From contig CAXXSC010000003.1 of NCBI GenBank assembly GCA_963668435.2, forward strand, positions 228,753 to 292,752: a stretch of 64,000 nt of DNA, in the 5' to 3' direction. The position numbers and the translations under genes were made by a program. The stretch comes from G963668435 sp963668435 (GTDB lineage Bacteria > Latescibacterota > Latescibacteria > Latescibacterales > Latescibacteraceae). Below are positions 33,436-41,974 of the stretch, in pieces; within the stretch, counting starts at the first letter, position 1; each line of letters starts with the position of its first letter. Under the pieces are notes generated by a model. It made no database searches, had not been told where the DNA came from, and was given only the letters and a program-made list of their open reading frames with translations.

Positions 33436-34224
33436 ATGATACGTGCAATGAGAACAGCGGCAAGCGGCATGATGGCACAGAAGCTGAATGTCGATAACAT
33501 CTCGAATAACCTTGCCAATGTTAACACCACAGGATTCAAAAAATCGAAAATCGAGTTCCAGGATATTCTGTACCAGGTATACCGACTTGCAGGCGCGACC
33601 TCGCAGGAAGGCGCCGAGGTGCCGGTGGAACTTCAGATCGGTTACGGTGCCCAGGCTGTGGCATCCTCCCGTCTGTTCAGCAAAGGCGATCTGTCGCAGA
33701 CCTACAATCCTCTCGATATCGCTATTGATGGCGACGGTTTTATCCAGGTTGACCTTCCCGACGGCACCCAGGCGTTTACACGCGACGGTGCTCTGAAACT
33801 TTCCCGCGAGGGCGAGCTTGTCACCTCAGACGGTTACCTTCTTTCCGCCGCGATTACAATTCCGGCCGAGGCAGAACAGATCAATATCGGTGTTGATGGT
33901 ACAGTGTCGGTTATCAACGCCGGAGAAACGGAAGCCACCGATGTCGGCCAGATACCGCTGGTGAAATTCCTCAATGCATCCGGTCTCGATGCCGTTGGCC
34001 GTAACCTCTACCGTCAGACCCGTGCTTCGGGTGATCCAGTCGAGGGTATTGCGGGGCAGGAGGGGCTTGGCGGCATCCGTCAGGGATTTCTCGAGCTTTC
34101 CAATGTCGAGACAGTCGAGGAGATGGTGAATCTCATTGTCGCCCAGCGCGCTTATGAGATAAACTCCAAGGCGATCCAGACTTCAGAAGATATGCTTCAG
34201 ATAGCCAATAACCTGAAACGCTAA
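33436..34224 (+). CDS. flgG: Flagellar distal rod protein FlgG
   Basis: FlgG forms the distal rod that crosses peptidoglycan and the L/P rings. At 262 residues it matches the family almost exactly: MIRAMRTAASGMMAQKLNVD, NISNNLANVNTTGFKKSKIE, DIAIDGDGFIQV, and the end LSNVETVEEMVNLIVAQRAY. The stop overlaps the flgA start (TAATG), indicating coupling. Confidence 0.97.
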   Translation: MIRAMRTAASGMMAQKLNVDNISNNLANVNTTGFKKSKIEFQDILYQVYRLAGATSQEGAEVPVELQIGYGAQAVASSRLFSKGDLSQTYNPLDIAIDGDGFIQVDLPDGTQAFTRDGALKLSREGELVTSDGYLLSAAITIPAEAEQINIGVDGTVSVINAGETEATDVGQIPLVKFLNASGLDAVGRNLYRQTRASGDPVEGIAGQEGLGGIRQGFLELSNVETVEEMVNLIVAQRAYEINSKAIQTSEDMLQIANNLKR

Positions 34225-34988
34225 TGGACTCTGACATGAATTCCACCGACCACACAATGCTGAAAAAGACCCTGTCACTGCTCCTACTCGCTCTTGCACT
34301 TCTTGGCCTGAGCAGGGTGGCAGGTGCCAATGTGATCGTCGAGGCTGACTCGATCAGGGCGGCGGTGATTGCGACACTTGAACATTATGCTGAAGATCAT
34401 GGAGAAAAGGTCGAGGCTACGGTTCCGGCTGTTGCTGATATCCAAGTCCCGTGTGATAAGGTGTCCGAACTCCGTGTGATAGAGCCCGCCGAACCTTCAT
34501 TCAAGAACAGGATGAAGCTGACTGTTGAAATGCTGGACAGCGAGGGCGAGGTTGCACGTCGGATTTTTGTGTCGGCAAAACTGAAAATACTCAAGAGTGT
34601 TGCTGTTGCAGCCGGTGATATCGATAAAGATGTGGTGCTGACTGCGGGAGTCTATGAGTTCCGTGAAATGGATGTCGCATTTTCCTACGGTTATTTCACT
34701 GACAAATCGGAACTTAAGGACTGCCGGATGCGCAGAAGGGTCAAGGCGGGTACAATTTTAACGAACCGCTATGTCGAGCCTATCCCGCTGGTGGCACGAG
34801 GCGATCTGGTGATAATCCGCTCTATCGCGGGCAGTGTTGTGGTTACCGCGAGCGGCACAGCGCGTGAGGACGGCAGCCTGCATGAAAGCATTCGAGTCTA
34901 CAATCCAACAACCCGTAAAACGCTTGTATGTGAAGTCATAGACGAAACAACGGTCGCGCTCGATGGCCGGGGAGGATACCGTGAATAA
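34224..34988 (+). CDS. flgA: P-ring assembly chaperone FlgA
   Basis: FlgA is a periplasmic chaperone for FlgI P-ring assembly. The 254 residues have an N-terminal signal sequence (hydrophobic about 14-32, LSLLLLALALLGLS) and a C-terminal SAF-type domain with VKAGTILTNRYVEPIPLVAR, GDLVIIRSIAGSVVVTASGT and the end RVYNPTTRKTLVCEVIDETT. In-frame ATGs at 34236 and 34257 are alternative starts. It is coupled to flgG and overlaps flgH by 8 nt. Confidence 0.92.
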   Translation: MDSDMNSTDHTMLKKTLSLLLLALALLGLSRVAGANVIVEADSIRAAVIATLEHYAEDHGEKVEATVPAVADIQVPCDKVSELRVIEPAEPSFKNRMKLTVEMLDSEGEVARRIFVSAKLKILKSVAVAAGDIDKDVVLTAGVYEFREMDVAFSYGYFTDKSELKDCRMRRRVKAGTILTNRYVEPIPLVARGDLVIIRSIAGSVVVTASGTAREDGSLHESIRVYNPTTRKTLVCEVIDETTVALDGRGGYRE

Positions 34989-35577
34989 TATGAAAACGTA
35001 TATCGGCATACTGCTTATAGCCTTGTTTTCCGCAGGGATATGTTCCGCGGAAGGGCAGGATGAACTCAGCAGGGAGATTTCTCTCTACAGTGATCTCAAG
35101 GCACGGAATATAGGTGATGTGCTTTCCGTGATCATTTCCGAGTCGAATTCTGCCACGAACAACACAAAGACCTCGACCAAGAAGCAGGGTGCGACAAGCC
35201 TTAAGGGTACAGCAACCACCGGCGCTCTCGGCGGGCTGTTCACCGGTATGGATGGTTCCCTCGATACTTCGAACCAGTTTTCCGGCCAGGGAGGGACCCA
35301 GCGTAACGGATCCTTTACCAGCCGTATGGCGGTGACTGTCATCGATGTCCTGCCCGGCGGTAATCTTGTGATCCAGGGCACCAAGACTATGGAACTCAAT
35401 AGTGAAACTGAAGTTATCACGGTTTCCGGTACAATAAAACCGCAGGATATCAGCTCAGACAATACCATTTATTCCTATCAGGTTGCAGACGCAAAGATCC
35501 TTTACAAGGGCAAGGGCGTTTCTGAAGAAGGACATCGACCCGGCCTGCTGATGCGCCTGTTCAACTGGATTATGTAA
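34981..35577 (+). CDS. flgH: Flagellar L-ring protein FlgH
   Basis: FlgH forms the L ring in the outer membrane. GTG 34981 is chosen because GGGGAGGAT lies 5 nt upstream; ATG 34990 is possible. The 198 residues show a signal sequence ending near AGICSAEG, then DLKARNIGDVLSVIISESNS, NGSFTSRMAVTVIDVLPGGN and LVIQGTKTMELNSETEVITV, the FlgH core. Most FlgH proteins are lipoproteins; the residues before this cysteine (AGIC) do not make a good lipobox, so lipidation is uncertain. Confidence 0.94.
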   Translation: MNNMKTYIGILLIALFSAGICSAEGQDELSREISLYSDLKARNIGDVLSVIISESNSATNNTKTSTKKQGATSLKGTATTGALGGLFTGMDGSLDTSNQFSGQGGTQRNGSFTSRMAVTVIDVLPGGNLVIQGTKTMELNSETEVITVSGTIKPQDISSDNTIYSYQVADAKILYKGKGVSEEGHRPGLLMRLFNWIM

Positions 35578-35605
35578 GCTATTTTCCGACGAGGAGCCAA
35601 TAACT

Positions 35606-36661
35606 ATGAAATCAGCTAAAACCATTATAATCACGGCACTCTGCGCTTGTCTGCTGATCAGTTCCGCCAGTGCTGCGGTTCGTCTCAAGGATGTGGCGCA
35701 GATAAGAGATCAGAAATCGGTGCAGCTTACCGGTCTGGGATTGGTTGTCGGTCTTGCCGGTACCGGTGACAACAGGAACACGCAGTTCACCATCCGCATG
35801 ATCGGAAACCTTATGCTGAACAGCGGTGTCGATGTTCCCGCGACCACGATCAAGGTTAAGAATGTTGCCGCGGTGATGGTTACTGCGACTGTTTCTCCCT
35901 ACGTGAAAGATGGCGGCACATTCGATGTGACAGTATCGTCCACAGGTGATGCTGTCAGCCTTGAGGGCGGAACACTGCTGGTAACCCATCTCAAAGACAG
36001 CATGGGACGTCGTATCGCCCGCGCCCAGGGGCCTCTCACTATCGGTGGTACGAGCAGCAATGTCTCTTCAACTGTCGGTGCGGTGCCCAACGGCGGGCTG
36101 CTTCTCAGGGAACTGCCTACTATCAGCATGGATGAACACAATATGCTGGTGACATTGGTCAATCCGGATTTCACGACTGCTTTCAGGCTTGCCGAGGCGA
36201 TCAACGAAGATTTCGGTCTTGATCTTGCCATTGCCCAGGACGCAGGCAGTATCATCGTCAATGTGCCTGATGAATATGCCGAGGTGGGAGACCTCGTACG
36301 TTTCATCTCCGAGGTTGAGGCTGTCTCTTTCGAGCCCGACAACCGCGCCCGTGTTATCATCAATGAGCGGACAGGGACAATTGTTGCTGGTGGAACTGTC
36401 AGTCTCGGTGCGGTAGCGATTACCCACGGAAATCTTTCTCTGGTCATTGAGGACCCGCAGGCCCAGGCAGCCCAGGCTCAGCCCGCACTTCCCGGTCAGG
36501 GCCCGCAGGGAGACAGGCTTGTCACCATCGACGAGTCCAGCAATGTGAACGAGGTGGCGCAGGCGCTTAACCAGCTTGGCGTTTCACCCAATGATCTTAT
36601 TGCGATTTTCCAGGCACTCAAACGATCCGGATCACTCCGGGCAGAACTGGTCTTCATGTAA
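35606..36661 (+). CDS. flgI: Flagellar P-ring protein FlgI
   Basis: FlgI forms the periplasmic P ring around the rod. The 351 residues begin with a signal peptide (about 1-23, cleaved near ASA/AVRLKD) and show the family blocks VRLKDVAQIRDQKSVQLTGL, GLVVGLAGTGDN, NVAAVMVTATVSPYVKDGG, TGTIVAGGTVSLGAVAITHG and the C-terminal LNQLGVSPNDLIAIFQALKR. Length is standard, and its partners flgA, flgH and flgJ are adjacent. Confidence 0.97.
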   Translation: MKSAKTIIITALCACLLISSASAAVRLKDVAQIRDQKSVQLTGLGLVVGLAGTGDNRNTQFTIRMIGNLMLNSGVDVPATTIKVKNVAAVMVTATVSPYVKDGGTFDVTVSSTGDAVSLEGGTLLVTHLKDSMGRRIARAQGPLTIGGTSSNVSSTVGAVPNGGLLLRELPTISMDEHNMLVTLVNPDFTTAFRLAEAINEDFGLDLAIAQDAGSIIVNVPDEYAEVGDLVRFISEVEAVSFEPDNRARVIINERTGTIVAGGTVSLGAVAITHGNLSLVIEDPQAQAAQAQPALPGQGPQGDRLVTIDESSNVNEVAQALNQLGVSPNDLIAIFQALKRSGSLRAELVFM

Positions 36662-36672
36662 GGATTGAAACA

Positions 36673-37092
36673 ATGAGCGGACAGGTGGCAGCGGTCGGAC
36701 AGAACGGTTTTTATCGCTTCGACAGGGGGCTGAAAAGCCTGCACAGTGAGACCGGACAGTTCAAATCTCTCAATACCGATGATACGCAGCCGATGGGTGA
36801 AGAGGAAATTCACGATGCCCGTCTGAAAAAAGCTGCCGAAGATTTCGAGGCGATCTTTATCCGCCAGTTCATGAAATCCATGAGGACTTCGATGCTTTCT
36901 GAAGGCATGTTCGGTGACGGTTCCACTGGAGAAATCTATGCCGACATGATGGATGCTGCCGTTGCTGAGCAGCTTTCAACGCGGGGAGCCCTTGGAATAT
37001 CAGATGTCATTTACCGTCAGCTGATCAAAAATACCGGAAGTGAAATTAATACTTCGGAAACGGCTCAAGAAATAGCGACTAACAACCGATAA
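36673..37092 (+). CDS. flgJ: Rod-binding protein FlgJ, N-terminal domain only
   Basis: A 139-residue FlgJ-type rod cap without the C-terminal peptidoglycan hydrolase domain of enterobacterial FlgJ. The rod-binding signature is clear: RLKKAAEDFEAIFIRQFMKS, MFGDGSTGEIYADMMDAAVA and QLSTRGALGISDVIYRQL. The missing muramidase could be supplied by the SLT transglycosylase near the window start. It starts 11 nt after flgI. Confidence 0.93.
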   Translation: MSGQVAAVGQNGFYRFDRGLKSLHSETGQFKSLNTDDTQPMGEEEIHDARLKKAAEDFEAIFIRQFMKSMRTSMLSEGMFGDGSTGEIYADMMDAAVAEQLSTRGALGISDVIYRQLIKNTGSEINTSETAQEIATNNR

Positions 37093-37116
37093 TAATTATA
37101 CAACGGAGAGTGTAAC

Positions 37117-37629
37117 GTGGCGCTTGAAAAGTACATAACAGAAATTACCGACATTCTCAGGCGGGAGATACGGTCTTTCGAGGCAATTCTCGAGCTCCTC
37201 ATCCTTGAGGAAAAGTGCCTGGTTGAATGCGACAGGGAAGCGCTCGTTGATATTCTCGGGCGCCAGGAGGACATTTTTTCAAGCATAGCATGTCTTGAGA
37301 AAAGCAGGGCTGTTATGACGGAAAAAATAGCCTCCGAACTGAATATCGATCCAGAGAGCATCAATATTTCACTTTTGAGTGAAAAGGTCGATGGAACGAT
37401 CAAGCGGGACCTGACAGAAGCCGGTCATGTCCTTGCCCGTTTGAACGAAGATATTCAGAAGAAGAAAGTCAGCAACACAATGCTCATCAATCAGTCGATA
37501 CTTTTGGTTGAAAGCGACATAAGAATGATTCTCAACTCTGTTAACGGTGCACAAACCGATCCGGAATATACCTCCCGGGCAAAAACAAAAGATGTGGAAC
37601 AGAGTGTCTGCATCGATCAGAGACTGTGA
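37117..37629 (+). CDS. flgN: Hook-filament junction chaperone FlgN
   Basis: A 170-residue, almost wholly helical protein immediately before flgK and flgL, the place of FlgN, the export chaperone for both. The pattern LTEITDILRREIRSFE-like start (here ITEITDILRREIRSFEAILE), LLILEEKCLVECDREALVDI and later NTMLINQSILLVESDIRMIL matches the FlgN family, including the LxxNxxLL-type C-terminal helix. GTG 37117 follows a CGGAGAG site. Confidence 0.88.
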   Translation: MALEKYITEITDILRREIRSFEAILELLILEEKCLVECDREALVDILGRQEDIFSSIACLEKSRAVMTEKIASELNIDPESINISLLSEKVDGTIKRDLTEAGHVLARLNEDIQKKKVSNTMLINQSILLVESDIRMILNSVNGAQTDPEYTSRAKTKDVEQSVCIDQRL

Positions 37630-37638
37630 GATTAATCG

Positions 37639-39033
37639 ATGGCAACTCTCTTTTACGGCCTCAACATCGCGAGTAATTCGCTCAAGACGCAGACAGCGGT
37701 GCTCAATGTCATCGCCCATAATGTCGCCAATGCCGAGACTCCCGGTTATTCAAAGCAGAGCGTGTTAGTGTCTTCAATTTCTGACGATTCCGCCCGGGGC
37801 CTGAGAAGTACCTCCTCCATGACCATCGGTAACGGTTCAGTACCCACCGAGGTGATGCGCTCGCGTTTTGCACTCTATGACGAGATCTGGCGCACTGAAA
37901 ATCAGGATTTGAACGATTACATTAAAACCGAGGAGCTGATGAACCAGATCGAGCTTCTTTTCGACGAGCCCTCGGAGCGTGGTATGAGCCAGGTGATCAA
38001 TGATTTCTTCAACGGCTGGCAGGAGGTTGCCAACGATCCCCAGAATATGGCTGCCCGTCAGAGTCTCAGGAGCTATGCCGAAGAGATGACAACCCGTATG
38101 CATCGAATCCACGACCAGCTTCAGATTCTGCGTCAGGATATTGATGCCGAGGTTGCTGCAATTCCCGAGCGAATCAATGAAATCACGGGTGAAATTGCCG
38201 AGTTGAACGTTTCTATCCGTGCCTCGGAAAGCCAGGGCGCCTCAGCCAACGACCTTCGCGACAAACGCGATTATCTTATCGATGAATTGTCGAATGAGGT
38301 CGATGTCCGGGTCGTGGAACAGAGCGACGGCACCTATACGGTCGTTATCGGAAGCCAGGTGGTCGTGGAACGTGATAACCAGTCGGAACTTTTTATTGAA
38401 TCTGAGGTTGTAGCGGGTGAGAATCTCAACAGGACAGCGATAAAGTCTGCCGAGGGAATCGAATACGAACCTGAAAAGGGTACTCTTGGCGCATTGATGC
38501 GTTTCAGGGACGAGCATATCCCGGAAATCATCGAGCAGCTCGATGTTTTTGCCGAATCACTTGTTAATGCAATAAATTACGAGCACAGTTATGGTTATGG
38601 CCTCGATGGCAGCACGGGGCTCAATTTCTTCGATCCTAACAAGAAGATGGCGTTTAATATCGAGGTTTCAAGTGACATCGATGATGTGGAAAAAGTTGCC
38701 GTTTCTGGTGACGGTTCCTATGGTGACAACAGCAACGCATTGAATGTTCACGCACTACTCGATCAGGATATTGTCAAAAATCAGTATACTATTACGGAAT
38801 TTTATAATTCTCTGGTTTCAACAATCGGTATTATGGCGCGTGAGGCGGAATCAGGCCGTGTAAACGAAGAGCTTCTTGTTTCCCAGGTCGATAATGCCCG
38901 CGAAGGTATCAAGGGTGTCAGTATCGATGATGAGCTTATCAGTATGATAACAGCACAGCGAATTTATCAGAGTGCTTCCCGTCTTGTTGTGGTGCTCGAC
39001 GAGCTTATGGAAGAAGTGGTCCACTTGAAGTGA
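37639..39033 (+). CDS. flgK: Hook-filament junction protein FlgK (HAP1)
   Basis: FlgK is the first junction protein between hook and filament. The 464 residues begin LFYGLNIASNSLKTQTAVLN with VIAHNVANAETPGYSKQ and end EELISMITAQRIYQSASRLV, the standard D0/D1 helices. The length is at the short end for FlgK, which implies small outer domains. It follows flgN after 9 nt and precedes flgL by 13 nt. Confidence 0.96.
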   Translation: MATLFYGLNIASNSLKTQTAVLNVIAHNVANAETPGYSKQSVLVSSISDDSARGLRSTSSMTIGNGSVPTEVMRSRFALYDEIWRTENQDLNDYIKTEELMNQIELLFDEPSERGMSQVINDFFNGWQEVANDPQNMAARQSLRSYAEEMTTRMHRIHDQLQILRQDIDAEVAAIPERINEITGEIAELNVSIRASESQGASANDLRDKRDYLIDELSNEVDVRVVEQSDGTYTVVIGSQVVVERDNQSELFIESEVVAGENLNRTAIKSAEGIEYEPEKGTLGALMRFRDEHIPEIIEQLDVFAESLVNAINYEHSYGYGLDGSTGLNFFDPNKKMAFNIEVSSDIDDVEKVAVSGDGSYGDNSNALNVHALLDQDIVKNQYTITEFYNSLVSTIGIMAREAESGRVNEELLVSQVDNAREGIKGVSIDDELISMITAQRIYQSASRLVVVLDELMEEVVHLK

Positions 39034-39046
39034 CAGGGTTAATACG

Positions 39047-39949
39047 ATGAGAGTGACAGATTCAATTCTCAAAAACAACTTCCTGACCAATCTCAATTTC
39101 GCGTCGGAACGTCTTTACGACAAAGAGACGCAGGTGTTGACAGGAAAAAGTGTCAATAAACCGTCCGACAATCCGGTCGATGCTCTGAATGCACTTGCGA
39201 TCAGGCAGCGTTTGGACGAGATCGAGCAGTATCGCAGGAACATTTCCCGTACAAAGGCTTTTCTACAGAATACGGAGACTATTGTCCAGCAGACGGCCGA
39301 TGTTTTCGAGCGTGTGAAACAATTGACGGTTCAGGGTGCCTCTGATTCGTATGGTGACAACGATAAGCTTTCGATTTCGTACGAGGTTGACCAGCTGCTG
39401 GAGCAGATGCTTATTGCAGCCAATAACCGAACGGAAACCGTATATACTTTTGGCGGAACTTTTAACAACGTGGCGCCGTATTCTGCTGTTCGTGATGAGA
39501 ACGGCTATATTACACAGGTTACAACCTCTGGTTCCTCGGGTGATATCAATCGTGTTCTCGGCGAGAGTATGACCATGAAAGTCAATGTCAACGGTGAGGA
39601 GCTTTTCGAGTCAGGCCAGAATCTTTTTGATGTTCTCATCGACATTCGTGACAATCTCATAAATAATCATACCGACAATCTTCGCGAAGATCTTTTAAAG
39701 ATTGATGAAGCGACAGAAAAAATATATAATATACAAGCAGTGATTGGTTCGAAAGTGAATCGTGTCAAGGCGGCAGATGCTCGTGCCGAGGGAGATACGA
39801 TCAATTTCTCCGAGTTCCTTTCGAACGCTGAGGATATCGATGCCTCTGAGGCGATCATCGAGTACCAGATGGAGCTTCTGACCCTGCAGTCAGCGCTTCA
39901 GGCCGGTGCCAGGCTTCTCCGCCCGAGGCTCGGTGATTTTCTGACATAA
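39047..39949 (+). CDS. flgL: Hook-filament junction protein FlgL (HAP3)
   Basis: FlgL joins FlgK to the flagellin filament. The 300 residues show the flagellin-like N-terminus MRVTDSILKNNFLTNLNFAS, TGKSVNKPSDNPVDALNALA and a C-terminal helix ending IIEYQMELLTLQSALQAGAR. Length is normal. fliW begins 14 nt downstream, as in the Bacillus flgK-flgL-fliW order. Confidence 0.95.
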   Translation: MRVTDSILKNNFLTNLNFASERLYDKETQVLTGKSVNKPSDNPVDALNALAIRQRLDEIEQYRRNISRTKAFLQNTETIVQQTADVFERVKQLTVQGASDSYGDNDKLSISYEVDQLLEQMLIAANNRTETVYTFGGTFNNVAPYSAVRDENGYITQVTTSGSSGDINRVLGESMTMKVNVNGEELFESGQNLFDVLIDIRDNLINNHTDNLREDLLKIDEATEKIYNIQAVIGSKVNRVKAADARAEGDTINFSEFLSNAEDIDASEAIIEYQMELLTLQSALQAGARLLRPRLGDFLT

Positions 39950-39963
39950 AACAGGTGATTGCT

Positions 39964-40413
39964 ATGACTGACGAAATTCGGAATAATATGGTTAAAATCG
40001 AAACGTCCGGCGGCATACGCTATGTGGACAGAAAAAACATAATCAGTTTCGAGGAAGGGCTCCTCGGTTTTCCCGATGCGAAAGAATTTGTATTCTTCGA
40101 TATAACCGAGTGTGAACCATTCAAGAGTATGCTCTCCGTACAGAAAAACGGTCCGGATTTCGTTGTTGTCGAAACAGGACTTGTCTTTCCCGAGTACAAT
40201 CCTCTGCCGTATGTCAGCGACGTTAATGTCAGCATTGGTAATGCTGATGACCTTGTCATTCTTTCAATTGTCACGCTGGCCGAACAACCGGAGGATATTA
40301 CCGCCAATCTCAGCGGACCCTTGCTCATTAACCTTAAGACCGGCAAAGGCCGTCAGGTTGTCCTAAGCGATGAGCGTTTTAAAACTCGCCAGCCAATGCT
40401 GGTTGAGGTCTGA
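39964..40413 (+). CDS. fliW: Flagellar assembly factor and CsrA antagonist FliW
   Basis: FliW binds flagellin and, when free, binds and inhibits CsrA. The 149-residue protein from ATG 39964 (AGGTGA site 5 nt upstream) contains IISFEEGLLGFPDAKEFVFF, FVVVETGLVFPEYNPLPYVS and SGPLLINLKTGKGRQVVLSD, all typical FliW blocks. A terminator follows, and the csrA partner lies about 5 kb away beyond an inserted Tol-Pal operon rather than next door. Confidence 0.95.
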   Translation: MTDEIRNNMVKIETSGGIRYVDRKNIISFEEGLLGFPDAKEFVFFDITECEPFKSMLSVQKNGPDFVVVETGLVFPEYNPLPYVSDVNVSIGNADDLVILSIVTLAEQPEDITANLSGPLLINLKTGKGRQVVLSDERFKTRQPMLVEV

Positions 40414-40460
40414 TTAACCAATAATAACAGCCATGTCAATTACATAGACTCTATTGAAAG

Positions 40461-40485
40461 GGACGATTTCTATCGTCCTTTTTTT
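40461..40485. terminator. Intrinsic terminator after fliW
   Basis: GGACGAT (40461-40467), a TTCT loop, ATCGTCC (40472-40478) and seven T residues form a clear rho-independent terminator on the + strand. It lies in the convergent gap between fliW and cpoB and may also slow minus-strand transcription. Confidence 0.85.
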
Positions 40486-40522
40486 ATTGCCTGTGGGAAA
40501 TCAAAATTGGGGAGGATTCAGT

Positions 40523-41383
40523 TTACTCTTCAGGAGCGTTCAGGCGCTGACGGGCAAGTTCAGCTTCTTCCGACTTGGGATGACTTTTTATAAGAGCGTT
40601 GAGCGTCTGGATCGCGGCTTTTTCCTGTCCGAGCTTGAACTGCGCAAAGCCGATTTTCAGTTTTGCTGCAGGGACTTTCGGGGACTTTTTATACTTTTTC
40701 AGGACCGTTTCAAACTCTTTGATAGCGAGATCGTATTTTTCCTGACCGTAGACTGCCTCACCAATCCAGTACTGTGCATTCCCGGCAAGTTTATGTTTCG
40801 GAAACTGCATGAGGAAAGAGAGGAAACGGCTTTCGCCCAGCTGGAAACGTTCGTTCTTGATGTCTTCAAGCGCCGCGTTGTAGAGTTCCTCGGGATCAAC
40901 TTTGGCTGTCGAACGTCCTGAGGCGGGCGCGGCTTTCGGCTGCGGTGTGGTAGACTTTTTAGGCATGCTCTTCTTGGTTGTCGTTGACGGTGCAGGAGCC
41001 GATGCGGCAGGTGAGGGTGATGGTGATGCGCCGATCCCACCGTAAAGCTGGATTGCCTGAAGTTTCTGGAGAAGGTCGCGAAGGAGGTAGTTGATCTCGT
41101 CCTGACGCGCCGCAATCAGGTCGACTGTATCACGGTCTTCCTGTGCCTGGGAACCAATAAGCGCCTTGAGGCTCTGGTTGAGCCTGCTTTGCTCGCGGAC
41201 AAGGCTGTCTACTGCCGCAATTGAGCGCTCCAAGGCATATAAACGGGATTCGGTACTTTCATACCTGATATCGAGGTCACGGCGAAGCTCGACAAAATCG
41301 CTTTTCATCGCACATGATGAAACAAGGGCAACAATAAGGAGTAACGCCGTTATTCTACAAGTATAAAGTACCGAATCCCGCAT
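40523..41383 (-). CDS. cpoB: Tol-Pal system TPR lipoprotein CpoB/YbgF
   Basis: CpoB links Tol-Pal to peptidoglycan synthesis during division. The 286 residues begin with a lipoprotein signal (lipobox VSSC, C24), then a coiled coil (about 30-95), a Ser/Pro/Ala-Lys linker, and C-terminal tetratricopeptide repeats including YNAALEDIKNERFQLGESRF, AQYWIGEAVYGQEKYDLAIK and KIGFAQFKLGQEKAAIQTLN. It is the last gene of the tolQ-to-cpoB operon, its usual place. Confidence 0.93.
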   Translation of the reverse strand: MRDSVLYTCRITALLLIVALVSSCAMKSDFVELRRDLDIRYESTESRLYALERSIAAVDSLVREQSRLNQSLKALIGSQAQEDRDTVDLIAARQDEINYLLRDLLQKLQAIQLYGGIGASPSPSPAASAPAPSTTTKKSMPKKSTTPQPKAAPASGRSTAKVDPEELYNAALEDIKNERFQLGESRFLSFLMQFPKHKLAGNAQYWIGEAVYGQEKYDLAIKEFETVLKKYKKSPKVPAAKLKIGFAQFKLGQEKAAIQTLNALIKSHPKSEEAELARQRLNAPEE

Positions 41384-41405
41384 GATAATCTTCTAACCTC
41401 TAATG

Positions 41406-41933
41406 CTATTTCGCGGTGATGACGAATTCGCTGCGGCGGTTTTTGCCCCAGGCAGTTTCATTGTGGCCGCGGTCGACAGGGCGTTCCTCACCATAGGAAA
41501 TGGTGGTGATACGCGAGCTGGAAACACCATACTCAACAAGATACTGTTTGGTGGCGTCGGCACGGCGTTGTCCGAGAGCAAGGTTGTATTCGTTGGTGCC
41601 GCGCTCGTCACAGTGACCTTCGATCTGTACGCGGACCGTTTTGTATTTCATCAACAGTTCGGCATTACGGTTAAGGGCAGAACGCTGGTCTGAACGGATA
41701 GCGGATTTGTCATAATCGAACAAGACTGTCTCGAAACGAAGGTTGGAAGGAACCGAGAGGTCCTCGTCAACTTTCTTAGGAGCTTCCTGGATTTTCGGTG
41801 CAGGAGCCGGTTTTCTTTCAGGAGCAGGCTGCTGCTGCTGAACAGGAGGCTTCTTTCCGGCGCAACCGGTAAACGCAGACAGAGCTACTGCGAGACCAAG
41901 AGTGATGATCAGTGTCCTTGTGCACGTGTGCAT
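41406..41933 (-). CDS. pal: Peptidoglycan-associated lipoprotein Pal
   Basis: Pal is an outer-membrane lipoprotein that binds peptidoglycan and TolB. From ATG 41933 (AAAGGAA site upstream) it has 175 residues: a lipoprotein signal with lipobox FTGC at C24, a Gln/Pro/Ala linker and an OmpA-like domain with VQIEGHCDERGTNEYNLALG, QRRADATKQYLVEYGVSSSR and the NRRSEFVITAK end. The open frame extends further upstream, but the signal peptide fixes this start. Confidence 0.96.
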   Translation of the reverse strand: MHTCTRTLIITLGLAVALSAFTGCAGKKPPVQQQQPAPERKPAPAPKIQEAPKKVDEDLSVPSNLRFETVLFDYDKSAIRSDQRSALNRNAELLMKYKTVRVQIEGHCDERGTNEYNLALGQRRADATKQYLVEYGVSSSRITTISYGEERPVDRGHNETAWGKNRRSEFVITAK

Positions 41934-41974
41934 AATCAATTCCTTTCCCGTTGAAAAAGGTTCGGTACAGAACC

